Shown here: positions 1 to 8,086 of the stretch, in pieces | Numbering within the stretch: the first letter of the stretch is position 1 | How the letters are laid out: every line of letters starts with the position of its first letter | Source of the DNA: DASTHS01 sp035718085 | GTDB taxonomy: Bacteria; Actinomycetota; Acidimicrobiia; Acidimicrobiales; Palsa-688 | DNA: 11,582 bases | NCBI GenBank assembly: GCA_035718085.1 | Contig: DASTHS010000160.1 | Location: 1 to 11,582, forward strand | Direction of reading: 5' to 3' | The notes under the pieces: model-generated | The model's input: the letters and a program-made list of their open reading frames with translations, nothing else | The model's database searches: none | Told to the model about the DNA's origin: nothing | Program-made: the position numbers and the translations under genes

Positions 1-3000
1 CAACGAGGAGTAGTCGGCAGGGTCGGCCATGCGGAGCACCACCCGCCGCTGCAGGTTGGCACCGAGTGCGACGGGCACTGCCCCGGGCCGGTCGGCAGAG
101 ACCACGACGTGCACGCCGACCGCTCGGCCTTCGGCCGCGACAGAGAGGAAGGTCTCGAACCAGCGGCTGTTCTCGTTGCCTTCGTACTGGCTCCTGAAGG
201 CGGCGATGCCGTCCACCAGCAAGATGATCCGGGGCTCGTCGGGTCGCGCGGCTTGCACCCGGTAGTCGCCGATCGTCCCTGCGCCCACCGCGGAGTAGCG
301 GGCCGCCCGCTCGTCGATGGCGGTGCGCAGCATGGTGAGGAGCCGGGTGACACGCTCCCCGTCGCTGCCGGCCACCACCGACCCGACGTGCGGCAGGACC
401 TCGAGCACCTGCAGCCCGCGTGCGGCGAAGTCGAGGGCGTAGACCCAGCAGGGCGACTTCCGTGCCGCGATCCCGCAGGCCACAGCGACCGTGCGCAGCA
501 CCGTCGTCTTACCGCTGCCGCTGGTCCCGTAGACGGCCAGGTTCCCGTCGGTGTCCGGGAAGAACCGGGCGACAGGCTGGCGCTGGTGCCCAGGGTCGTC
601 CGCAAGTCCTAGCGTGAGGGCGTCGTCGCGGCGCTCGGATGGCAGTTCCGCCAGCGCCACGAAGCCGGGGAGCTCCGCGAGCCAAGGCCGCCGAGGTGGA
701 GACAGCGAAGCCGACGTGGCAGCAGCGCCGATGCTGGCGACCAGCCGCTTCAGGTCGTTCGGCCCGTCGTGGGCCACGACGGGCCGCTGATCTGCCGGGA
801 CCTCCCAATCGAGCGGAGCGTTCCAGCCGAGCGACCGGATGGTCATCGTCGGTGCGGGCGGGCGGTCCGACGTCCATCCTCCGACGTACGCAGCCTGGAA
901 CGGCACCAGTGCCTGCGGCCCTGTTCGCGACACGGCGCGCCCGGGGAGCGACGGGTCGAAGGTCGCTGCAACCGGCGAGTTGACCACGTCGAGGCTGTCG
1001 GCTGCGTCTGCAACCCGGAGCGCGAGCCGAAGGTTCGTGTTCGCCCGCAGGTTGTCCCGGATCACACCGGCAGGTCGTTGGGTCGCCAGGATGAGGTGGA
1101 GGCCGAGCGAGCGGCCCCGCTGGGCGACATCGACCACCCCGTCGACGAACTCGGGCACCTCCTGCACGAGGGCGGCAAATTCGTCGACCACGATCACCAA
1201 CCTCGGCGGCGTCTCGGGATGGTCGATCCGCTCGAGGGCCACGAGGTCTTTCACATTGCCGCTACGACTGAGCACCTCCTCCCGGAAGCGGAGCTCCGCC
1301 CGCAGCGAGCTCAGGGCTCGGCGCACCAGGTGGGGCGTGAGGTCGGTCACAATTCCAACCGAGTGCGGGAGCGCCGTGCACTCGCCGAACGCCGACCCGC
1401 CCTTGTAGTCGACGAAGAGAAACGTCACCCGCCTCGGGCTGTAGGCGGACGCGAGGCTGAGCACCCACGACTGCAGCAGTTCGCTCTTGCCCGACCCGGT
1501 CGTCCCCCCCACCAGGGCGTGCGGGCCTTGGGCGATGAGGTCGAGTGCGTGCACGCCCTGTGCGCTCCGGCCGAGCACCGCCCGGAGAGCGCTGCCGCGC
1601 CGATCGTCGACCTGGCGGCCGGGCAGCGACCTGTTGGCGACCCACCGCTCGACGACTGCCGCGTGGTCGGTGGCGAGCTCCGCCCCGACCAACGACAGCA
1701 GCGAAGCCGAGGTCGGGAGGTCGCTCTGGTCGTCGTCGGCGGCGGCCAGGTCGACGACTGGGGCGAGTCGCCGGGCGATCACCTCGGCCGAGGAAAGGTC
1801 GGCGCATTCCACCTCGTCGAGGGGCGACGACCCCGCAGCAGAGGTGAGCGTCGGTCGCCCGCCAGCGGTGAGCTCGACGTACGAGGCGCAGGCAGCCGGG
1901 AGACGGCTGCGGTCGCCGGCGATCCAGAGGACGTGCAGCCCGCTCGCGACGCCCCGGGTGGCCAGGGCGAGCGACCGTGCCCGTTCGAGCGGTGCGTCGT
2001 CTTCTATCACCATGACCGTGACCGGCCGCCCGGGGGCGCCTTCCTCGCGACCAGGGTCAGCAGGCGAGCCCTCCCATCCGGCGACGAGGGCGGCACAGCT
2101 CGCCGGTGAAGACGCGAGCAGCGTGTCGATCTCCGACCCACCGCTGTGCGGGAGCCATTTGACCCATTCCCAGTCGGGCGCACTGGCCGTCGACGCACAA
2201 ACCGCTATGCGCAGTTCGGCTGGCGAGTGGAGCGTCGCCAATTGGAGCACGAGGCTGCGGGCCAGGTCGGTTGCCGCAACCCGGTGCCCTGCGACCCCAA
2301 CAGTGCCCTCAGCGAGTGACACCGAGAGCGGCACCCCTTCGACGACTGCAGTCGACCTGCGGAGCGCACTGATCTCTGCAGCAGTCTCCTGACTCGTCTT
2401 GCCGCCGGTAGTCGTGACCGTGACGAGTGATGTGGTCGTCCCAACCCCGGCGCGGAGCCGGAGCCACTGGCGGCTGCCGGGATGCCGGGACCAGAGCGTG
2501 GGGTTGAGGGAGCTCGCCGCCTGCCCGCAGGCCCCGAGGTCGGGGAGGTCGCCCCGCCGCGCTTCGATCTCACGGCCGACGGCCTCCGCACCCTGTGCCT
2601 TCAGCGCGTCGACGGCGGACTGCCACGCAGCCAGCTGCTGCCGGTAGGACTTCCGCCCCGACGAGCGCTGCTCGGTGACGTTGGCCACCATCATCAACGG
2701 GCTGAGCAGCACGAAGGCGAGCGATGCCGTCGCCTTGGTCGACAGGTACAGCACCAGCCCCATGATCAGCGGGACGACGAGCGGGAACACGGGCATGCGG
2801 GTGGCCCGGGCCGGCTCTGGGGCTTCCGGCACCTCCAACTCGACGGCGCAGGGCCCCTGGTCGATCACGGGCGGCCTGTTGAACCCGATCGCTGCGGCGT
2901 CTGTGGCCGTGCCGGCCACTACGGCCACGCTGAGCACCGTGTCGCCGATCTGCACGGTGGACCCGGGGCGCACGACGGCCCGGTCGACGGCTTCCCCGGC

Positions 3001-3483
3001 GACGACGATGCCGTTGGCGGAGCCGAGGTCGACGACCTCGGCGATGTCGCTGATGTGCAGGTGGGCGTGCTGACGCGAGACCATCGGGTCTTGCAGCCGG
3101 ATGTCGCAGCCGCGGTCACGGCCGATGACGGCGGTTCCCGTGGGGATCGCCCACTCAGTGCCCGCGCCCGGCCCCTCGACGACGCGGACCACCGCAGCCG
3201 TCGCTGACCGGTGGGAAGCCCCTCGGCCGGTCTCCGCCCTGGCGATGCCGACGACCTGCCCTGACCGGACGCCGGCGTCACTGATGCGGGCGGAGGGATC
3301 GAGGGGTTGATGGTCGGCGGCTCGGACAATGGTCCAGCCCGGTCTCCGCCCGGCGGGGGCCATCGGATCGGCGAGCGCGAGGCGGTCGGCCACGGCCCCG
3401 ACTGTGGCCTCAGGGTCGACCACGAGCTCGACGTCTGCCGGCGGGCTCCCGCCGCCGCGCTGCAGGGTGACCTTCAGCTTCAC
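1..3483 (-). CDS. Ubiquitin-like/FHA/FtsK-SpoIIIE ATPase of the EssC/EccC type (type VII secretion-like motor), 3' end beyond left edge
   Basis: One uninterrupted frame of 1161 codons from GTG 3483..3481 to the window edge; no stop seen, so the C-terminus is missing. Residues 1-85 look like a YukD/EsaB-type ubiquitin-like fold. Residues 98-190 are an FHA phosphothreonine-binding domain (IGRDRGCDIRL, VSRQHAHL, DLGSANGI). Two transmembrane helices lie near 231-248 and 252-269. The first ATPase domain has P-loop GGTTGSGKS ending at Lys666-Ser667, Walker B IVVDEF (Asp767-Glu768), and the family signatures DYKGGSAF, DGVVDVAQRGRSLG and LATQRPAGVI. A second domain has GTSGSGKT (Lys992) and Walker B IILLVDG, where Gly1092 takes the usual Glu position. 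EssC/EccC proteins drive WXG100/ESX export at the inner face of the membrane, and many have three ATPase domains, so a third may lie outside. The start is fixed by a GGAGG six bases upstream and a GTGA overlap with the preceding gene. G+C is roughly ten points lower than in the upstream genes. The family call is firm; the secretion substrate is unknown. Confidence 0.93.
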   Translation of the reverse strand, partial: MKLKVTLQRGGGSPPADVELVVDPEATVGAVADRLALADPMAPAGRRPGWTIVRAADHQPLDPSARISDAGVRSGQVVGIARAETGRGASHRSATAAVVRVVEGPGAGTEWAIPTGTAVIGRDRGCDIRLQDPMVSRQHAHLHISDIAEVVDLGSANGIVVAGEAVDRAVVRPGSTVQIGDTVLSVAVVAGTATDAAAIGFNRPPVIDQGPCAVELEVPEAPEPARATRMPVFPLVVPLIMGLVLYLSTKATASLAFVLLSPLMMVANVTEQRSSGRKSYRQQLAAWQSAVDALKAQGAEAVGREIEARRGDLPDLGACGQAASSLNPTLWSRHPGSRQWLRLRAGVGTTTSLVTVTTTGGKTSQETAAEISALRRSTAVVEGVPLSVSLAEGTVGVAGHRVAATDLARSLVLQLATLHSPAELRIAVCASTASAPDWEWVKWLPHSGGSEIDTLLASSPASCAALVAGWEGSPADPGREEGAPGRPVTVMVIEDDAPLERARSLALATRGVASGLHVLWIAGDRSRLPAACASYVELTAGGRPTLTSAAGSSPLDEVECADLSSAEVIARRLAPVVDLAAADDDQSDLPTSASLLSLVGAELATDHAAVVERWVANRSLPGRQVDDRRGSALRAVLGRSAQGVHALDLIAQGPHALVGGTTGSGKSELLQSWVLSLASAYSPRRVTFLFVDYKGGSAFGECTALPHSVGIVTDLTPHLVRRALSSLRAELRFREEVLSRSGNVKDLVALERIDHPETPPRLVIVVDEFAALVQEVPEFVDGVVDVAQRGRSLGLHLILATQRPAGVIRDNLRANTNLRLALRVADAADSLDVVNSPVAATFDPSLPGRAVSRTGPQALVPFQAAYVGGWTSDRPPAPTMTIRSLGWNAPLDWEVPADQRPVVAHDGPNDLKRLVASIGAAATSASLSPPRRPWLAELPGFVALAELPSERRDDALTLGLADDPGHQRQPVARFFPDTDGNLAVYGTSGSGKTTVLRTVAVACGIAARKSPCWVYALDFAARGLQVLEVLPHVGSVVAGSDGERVTRLLTMLRTAIDERAARYSAVGAGTIGDYRVQAARPDEPRIILLVDGIAAFRSQYEGNENSRWFETFLSVAAEGRAVGVHVVVSADRPGAVPVALGANLQRRVVLRMADPADYSSL

Positions 3484-5813
3484 CGTCGGCCTCCAGCAGC
3501 TCTCGGCGCCCGCAGCAGCGTCACCGGGTTGACCGCCGCCCGCAGGCGGCGGCGCACGGGCAGCCCGGCGACAAGCTCGCGCCGGGCCGCATCGACGAGC
3601 TCCCAGAGGCCGGTCACGTGGGCGGGGTCGGGCTCACCGGGGCCGAACACGGCCGAGTCGGCGGCGGTGGCCACCCGGAGCGCGGTCCCGGCCCCGAGCC
3701 CGGCCAGCGTCCTCGCCGTCTCGGTGCGGGTGCCTGCGGGCTCGGCCCGGTGGCCGAGGTCGGCTGCGGCGTCGAGCAGCTCCCGCCATGCGCCCGCCAC
3801 CCGGGCCAGCACCGGCCCCGATCGCTGCCGGCGACGGCGGCGCAGGCCCTTGGCGGCCACGACGAGCAGGCCGAGGGCGACCAGCAGCCCAATGGGCGCC
3901 GACACGTCGCGGGCGACGGTGCCGACCCATGCCGGCAGGTGGGCGGCCACCCCGTGGCGGTGCGCCGTGTTGGCGTGCTTGGCGGCGTTGCGGCCGTTCG
4001 ACGGCGCCGACGACGGCAAGGCGGTGTCGTCGGGCGGGATCACCGTCGACACGACCGGCGGCGAGACGACGGGGGTGGCCGACGCCTGCGGTTGGGGCTG
4101 CGGCGGCTCGCGCGACGGTGCGGTGGTCGGGATGAACAGCTTGGGAGCGACACTCACCCAGCCGAGGGGGCTGAGGGCGACTTCCACCCAGGCGTGCACG
4201 TCGGCGCCGGTGACCACCCCTCCCGCCGGGACGACCGCGCCGAGCACCACGCGGGCGGGCACCCCGACCGCGTCGCACATCAGCGCCATCGTGGCGGCGA
4301 ACTGCTCGTCGTCGCCGACGATCTGCTTGCCCACGTCGCCACCCCCGCTGATGAAGCTCACCAGGCGGCCGGTCGAGTGACCGGGGAGCGCGAGCGGCGG
4401 CGTCTCGGTGCCGTTGCTGTACCGACCGTCGGTCTTGAGGTGCGCGGCGATGGCGGTGACCCGGGCCCACGCCCCGGTGGCCTGGGCCGTCCAGGTGCTC
4501 GCCGTGGCCTGCAGCTCGTGGGGGATGGTTGCCGTCACCTGGTCGCCCGCCGGGCTGGCCGAGGCCAGCTGCGATGGGGTCGGCGCCGGGGGCACGACCG
4601 CGTCGAGGTGCACCACCTGCCCGGCGTGGACGCCGGCGACGTCGAGCACCGTGCCGGTGACCTGGTCGACCCGCAGCGGCGAGTGGTCGCTGCTCGCCCC
4701 GTCGAGGCTGAGGCCGGTGACGGCGCCGATGCTCGGCACGAACACCCCGCCGAGCTTGGCCACCGTCACCGTCGCATGGACGGCAACGCCCTGAGCGTCG
4801 GTGGCGATGCGGGCGCCGACCGACCGGAAGGCGTCGATGGCGGTGGCCCCGGTGGCGTGCGCCGGCGGGGCGGCGAAGCCGAAGGTGGAGCCGTCGTAGG
4901 CGTCCATGGTCGCCAGGCGCACCAGGCTGCCGGCGCTGACGCCGTGCACGGTGAACAGATCGGCCGACGACAGGCTGTGGGGCGCCCCGGGGGTGAAGCT
5001 CCGGAACGCGACGAGCGGGCTCGACAGCGTGCTCGGGTCGACCGGCGGCACGACGTAGCGGTCGAGCACGACCCGCTGGTGGCCGGGAAGCGCCCCGGCG
5101 ACGACCTGGCCGAGCAGGGCAGCCGCCACCAGCAGGCCGATCGCCGCTGCGGTCCGGTTGCGCCGGACGCTGGCGCTGCGGGTGACGTCACGTCGGCGCT
5201 CGTGGCGCACGGCGACCCAGCCGACGGCGACGACGGAGAAGACGGTGCCCTGGGCCAGCAGCGACACCGGGGTGCGGCCGCCGAAGAGGATGCCGAGGCC
5301 CAGCACCGCCGCCGGCACGGCGACCGGGGCGGCGGGCACCCTGGTGCGGGTGGCGAGGCTGCAGCCGACCACCCCGGCGGCCAGCCCGATCAGGTAGGGG
5401 AGCACGAGCAGGTCGGCGCTGGCCCCGACGGGCGCAGCGGTGGTGAGCAGCTCCTTCCAGCCGTGCACGCCGGTCGAAGCGAGGGCCCGCAGGGTGGATC
5501 CGGTGGGCAGCACCCCGCCGAGGGCGCTGCTGCGGGCGGCAAGGGCACCGCCGAGCAGGAAGAACAGCAGCACGGCGACGAGGCCCTCGGCCACCAGCGG
5601 CTGGCGGAGCCGGGCGGCGAGCAGCGACACGGCCACGCCGAGCACCGTGCCGGTCAGGCCGACGGCCAGGAAGGCGGTGCCGCCGTAGACGGCGTGGAAG
5701 CCGAGCAGCCCGAGGCCGACCAGCGCGAGGAGGAAGGCGCCGTCGACGAGGTCGCCCGGTGCCGCCCCCAGCCGGACGCCGCGGGCCGGCGGCGCGGCGG
5801 TCACGGCGCTCAC
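3480..5813 (-). CDS. Polytopic membrane protein with a catalytically degenerate transglutaminase-like domain (TgpA-like architecture)
   Basis: A 777-residue protein with about seven hydrophobic helices in the N-terminal third (near 24-42, 46-67, 73-93, 134-153, 161-178, 184-202, 221-241). A long extracytoplasmic part follows (about 242-635), then one more helix (636-655), an Arg-rich stop (657-663) and a cytoplasmic tail reminiscent of DUF4129. The transglutaminase-like core is at about 495-560: GDDEQFAATMALM, VGVPARVVLG, DVHAWVEV, GWVSVAP. Active family members carry Cys in the first motif (G-x-C-E-Q-F-A); here that residue is Asp502. His540 is retained, but the Asp expected in the GWVxxDP motif is Ala556. 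Two of three triad residues are therefore missing and protease or transglutaminase activity is unlikely; a binding or scaffold role is my inference. A Pro/Gln/Ser-rich linker (562-605) joins the domain to the last helix. GTG start 5813 overlaps the DUF58 stop by GTGA with no clear ribosome site, so it probably depends on coupling. Confidence 0.93.
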   Translation of the reverse strand: MSAVTAAPPARGVRLGAAPGDLVDGAFLLALVGLGLLGFHAVYGGTAFLAVGLTGTVLGVAVSLLAARLRQPLVAEGLVAVLLFFLLGGALAARSSALGGVLPTGSTLRALASTGVHGWKELLTTAAPVGASADLLVLPYLIGLAAGVVGCSLATRTRVPAAPVAVPAAVLGLGILFGGRTPVSLLAQGTVFSVVAVGWVAVRHERRRDVTRSASVRRNRTAAAIGLLVAAALLGQVVAGALPGHQRVVLDRYVVPPVDPSTLSSPLVAFRSFTPGAPHSLSSADLFTVHGVSAGSLVRLATMDAYDGSTFGFAAPPAHATGATAIDAFRSVGARIATDAQGVAVHATVTVAKLGGVFVPSIGAVTGLSLDGASSDHSPLRVDQVTGTVLDVAGVHAGQVVHLDAVVPPAPTPSQLASASPAGDQVTATIPHELQATASTWTAQATGAWARVTAIAAHLKTDGRYSNGTETPPLALPGHSTGRLVSFISGGGDVGKQIVGDDEQFAATMALMCDAVGVPARVVLGAVVPAGGVVTGADVHAWVEVALSPLGWVSVAPKLFIPTTAPSREPPQPQPQASATPVVSPPVVSTVIPPDDTALPSSAPSNGRNAAKHANTAHRHGVAAHLPAWVGTVARDVSAPIGLLVALGLLVVAAKGLRRRRRQRSGPVLARVAGAWRELLDAAADLGHRAEPAGTRTETARTLAGLGAGTALRVATAADSAVFGPGEPDPAHVTGLWELVDAARRELVAGLPVRRRLRAAVNPVTLLRAPRAAGGRR
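3490..3494 (-). promoter_or_regulatory. Shine-Dalgarno site (GGAGG) for the FtsK-like gene
   Basis: GGAGG lies six bases before GTG 3483, inside the last codons of the upstream transglutaminase-like gene. With the 4-base GTGA stop/start overlap at 3480-3483 it decides the start codon and indicates translational coupling. Confidence 0.75.
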
Positions 5814-7060
5814 GAGGGGAGCGCCGATCGGAGGGCCGCGGCCAGGGCGGTCAAGTCGGGGACGGTCAGCATGGGCACGTCGCCGACGGTGGCGATCGAC
5901 GCCGCCGCCCCCGGGGCCACCCGCAGCACGATGCCGGTCGCCTCGATCGGCAGGCGGGCGGTCGCGGCGCGCAGGGCGGCGCCCGACGCATGTGAGCCGG
6001 TGACGACGAGGGCGAGCGACGTGTCGTCGCCGCTGCCGGTCGCCCGGCTGACCAGGGTGGGCAGGTGCCGGGTGCCGGCGCCGAGCACGGCGCGGGCGGT
6101 GGCATCGAGCAACGGCGCCGGGCTGCTGGCGCGTGCCGCGTGCCCGCCGGCGTGCACGGCACAGGTCAGCCCGTCACGGGCGGCCCGCACGGCGACCGAG
6201 GCGGTGACCTGCATGCCGGTCTCGTACTCGTCGGCGTCGGCCCAGCTGTCGGAGTCGTCATCGACGATCAGGGAGATCGTCGAGCGGCGGGTCTCGAGGA
6301 ACTGGCGCACGAGCAGGTGCCCGGCCCGGGCGCTGCTGCGCCAGTGCACGTGCCGTCGGTCGTCGCCGGGCACGTACTCGCGGAGGCTGTGGAAGGCCAG
6401 GTCGCTGACGGTCACCTGCGCGCTGGTGCGGCCCTCCAGGTCGCGCAGCAGCCCGGAGGCCAGGCTGTCGAGCGGGGCGACGACCGGGTGCACCACCAGC
6501 TCGGTGCGGCTCCCCCACGACACCCGGCGGGTGAGCAGGCCGAGGGGGTCGGTGCGCACCGTCACCGACGGGCCGATCGGGATGACCCCCCGGCGCACCG
6601 TGGGCAGCACGAAGACCTGTTCGTGCTCGTCGCCGGCGGCCAGCGATCCGACCGAGAAGGCGGTGGTGGCGGTGCCGATCGGGAGCTCCACCTCGACCGG
6701 CAGCGAGCGCCGGGTGGCGGCGTTGGTGACCAGCAGCCGACCGGCCGACGGGTCGCCCGCCTGCACCCGGGGCGGGTCGAGGCGCAGGTCGGTGCGCAGC
6801 GCCACGCGCCCGACACAGGTGAGCGCGGCACCGGCGAGCACCAGGGCACAGGTGGCGGCGACGACGTCGAGCTCGCGCCACCCCAGCTGCCAGCCGGCCA
6901 CGAAGGCCGCCACGCCGATCATCGCCACCGACGCGCCCAGCGCCGTCACCGACCCGACGCGTGCCGCCCGCTGCCGCAGGGCGGTCACGGTGCGCCGGGC
7001 CGCCGCGACCCCGTCGCCGGCGCCGCGCCGCCCGACCGCCCCTTCCAGTGCCACCGCCAC
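5810..7060 (-). CDS. DUF58 domain membrane protein (vWA-like fold), MoxR partner
   Basis: A 416-residue protein with a short basic N-terminus, two transmembrane helices (about 38-56 and 65-87) and a soluble remainder. It carries the usual family marks: TDPLGLL at 170-176, then the DUF58 signature LREYVPGDDRRHVHWRSSAR at about 226-245, followed by LLVRQF. A beta-strand then ends in IVDDDSDSW (265-273), which contains a possible metal-site pattern D-x-S-x-S (268-272); whether it binds metal is uncertain. DUF58 proteins are nearly always encoded beside MoxR ATPases and are thought to be their clients or co-chaperones at the membrane. The gene begins at GTG 7060, ten bases after the MoxR stop, with only a weak GAGG overlapping that stop; a second in-frame GTG two codons later is an alternative. 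Its stop overlaps the next gene by four bases. The family assignment is firm; the biochemical role is not known. Confidence 0.92.
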   Translation of the reverse strand: MAVALEGAVGRRGAGDGVAAARRTVTALRQRAARVGSVTALGASVAMIGVAAFVAGWQLGWRELDVVAATCALVLAGAALTCVGRVALRTDLRLDPPRVQAGDPSAGRLLVTNAATRRSLPVEVELPIGTATTAFSVGSLAAGDEHEQVFVLPTVRRGVIPIGPSVTVRTDPLGLLTRRVSWGSRTELVVHPVVAPLDSLASGLLRDLEGRTSAQVTVSDLAFHSLREYVPGDDRRHVHWRSSARAGHLLVRQFLETRRSTISLIVDDDSDSWADADEYETGMQVTASVAVRAARDGLTCAVHAGGHAARASSPAPLLDATARAVLGAGTRHLPTLVSRATGSGDDTSLALVVTGSHASGAALRAATARLPIEATGIVLRVAPGAAASIATVGDVPMLTVPDLTALAAALRSALPS

Positions 7061-7070
7061 CGTTATCGCC

Positions 7071-8051
7071 TCACGCCGCCCGCTCGGCGGGGGGCCGCAC
7101 CTCGGCGAGGATGTCGGCGATCACCGTCTCGATGGCCACGCCGGAGAACTCGGCCTCGTTGTCGAGCAGCAGGCGGTGCGAGAGGATCGGCACCGACAGC
7201 TGCTTGATGTCGTCGGGGGTCACGTAGTGGCGGCCCTCCGAGGCCGCCCAGGTCTTGGCGGCCCGCACGTAGGCCAGGCACCCCCGCACCGACAGGCCCA
7301 GCTTGAGCTGGCGGTTGCGGCGCGACTCCTCGGCCAGGCGGCTGACGTACGCGAGCACCGAGGTGTCGACGTGCACGCTGTCGGCCGCCGCCGACATGTC
7401 GCCCACGGCCTCGGCGGTGATGACCGGCTTGACGTTCGCCGCCCGGTCACGGGTCGACGCCTCGGCCAGCAGCGACACCGTCGACTCGTGGTCGGGGTAC
7501 CCGATGCTGGTCTTCATGAGGAACCGGTCGAGCTGCGCCTCGGGCAACCGGTAGGTGCCGGCCTGCTCGATCGGGTTCTGGGTGGCGACCACCATGAACG
7601 GCCGGCCCACCGAGCGGGTGATGCCGTCGATGCTGACCCGCCCCTCCTCCATCACCTCGAGCAGCGCCGACTGGGTCTTCGGCGACGCCCGGTTGATCTC
7701 GTCGGCCAGCACGATGGTGGCGAAGATCGGGCCAGGGTGGAACTCGAAGGCCTTCGCCGCCTGGTCGTAGACGGTGACGCCGGTGACGTCGCTCGGCAGC
7801 AGGTCGGGCGTGAACTGGATGCGGCTGTTCGTGCCCTTCACCGTGTGCGCCAGCGACCGCGCCAGCGACGTCTTGCCGGTGCCGGGGAAGTCTTCGAGCA
7901 GCAGGTGCCCTTCCGACAGCAGGCACGTGAACGCCAGCCGCACGGCCTGCCGCTTGCCCAGCACCGCCTTCTCGACGTTGCCGACAAGCTTGTCGAATGT
8001 TTCGGCGAACCATCTCGCTTGTTCGGGGGTCATTGGCGGGGTCGTGCTCAC
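7071..8051 (-). CDS. MoxR-family AAA+ ATPase
   Basis: A 326-residue cytosolic AAA+ ATPase of normal MoxR length. Visible motifs, numbered from GTG 8051: Walker A in EDFPGTGKTSLARSLA (GTGKT at about 57-61), Walker B IVLADEINRASPKTQ (Asp117-Glu118), sensor 1 VVATQNP (Asn159), the MoxR signature with the likely arginine finger in LPEAQLDRF (Arg176), and a C-terminal lid containing LGLSVRG. All catalytic residues appear intact. MoxR proteins use ATP to remodel or assemble partner complexes, and the adjacent DUF58 gene is the expected partner. I chose GTG 8051 because AGGAGAGGA sits just upstream and homology begins right after it. A TTG at 8090 in the same frame would add 13 residues and overlap the upstream stop, but lacks a comparable ribosome site. 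Expression is presumably from the operon promoter upstream. Confidence 0.95.
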   Translation of the reverse strand: MSTTPPMTPEQARWFAETFDKLVGNVEKAVLGKRQAVRLAFTCLLSEGHLLLEDFPGTGKTSLARSLAHTVKGTNSRIQFTPDLLPSDVTGVTVYDQAAKAFEFHPGPIFATIVLADEINRASPKTQSALLEVMEEGRVSIDGITRSVGRPFMVVATQNPIEQAGTYRLPEAQLDRFLMKTSIGYPDHESTVSLLAEASTRDRAANVKPVITAEAVGDMSAAADSVHVDTSVLAYVSRLAEESRRNRQLKLGLSVRGCLAYVRAAKTWAASEGRHYVTPDDIKQLSVPILSHRLLLDNEAEFSGVAIETVIADILAEVRPPAERAA

Positions 8052-8086
8052 ATTGAGTTCCTCTCCTGATTGGTACACAGCCGGTG
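8052..8086 (-). other. 35-nt spacer between the surface-protein gene and the MoxR gene
   Basis: This is the longest non-coding stretch of the window and is AT-richer than its surroundings. It holds the MoxR ribosome site. I see no strong hairpin with a U-tract, so no intrinsic terminator, and no convincing -10 box. Confidence 0.7.
8059..8067 (-). promoter_or_regulatory. Ribosome binding site (AGGAGAGGA) of the MoxR gene
   Basis: A purine-rich AGGAGAGGA lies just upstream of GTG 8051, with its GAGG core eight bases from the start codon. It is the best ribosome site in the window and settles the start in favour of GTG 8051 over TTG 8090. Confidence 0.75.

Noticed and set aside
1504..1510. A run of seven G (minus strand) inside the first Walker A coding region, as a phase-variation or frameshift tract
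   Set aside because: The frame is intact, and similar runs of seven occur elsewhere in the window (near 11255 and 11561), as expected for this GC content.
769..2109. A 446-codon plus-strand frame, with smaller ones at 1487-2392 and 2482-3207
   Set aside because: They lie opposite the FtsK-like gene, whose minus-strand frame contains intact P-loops and family signatures. The plus-strand products show none.
2389..2418. Sequence TTGGKTS in the FtsK-like protein (residues 358-364), resembling a P-loop
   Set aside because: It lacks the GxxxxGK spacing and lies in the pre-ATPase domain, well before the true Walker A at 660-667.
3618..8069. A 1483-codon open frame on the plus strand, antisense to three genes
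   Set aside because: Its translation is Gly/Arg/His/Ala/Asp-rich without any domain. It runs opposite well-supported transglutaminase-like, DUF58 and MoxR genes. Long antisense frames are expected at this GC bias.
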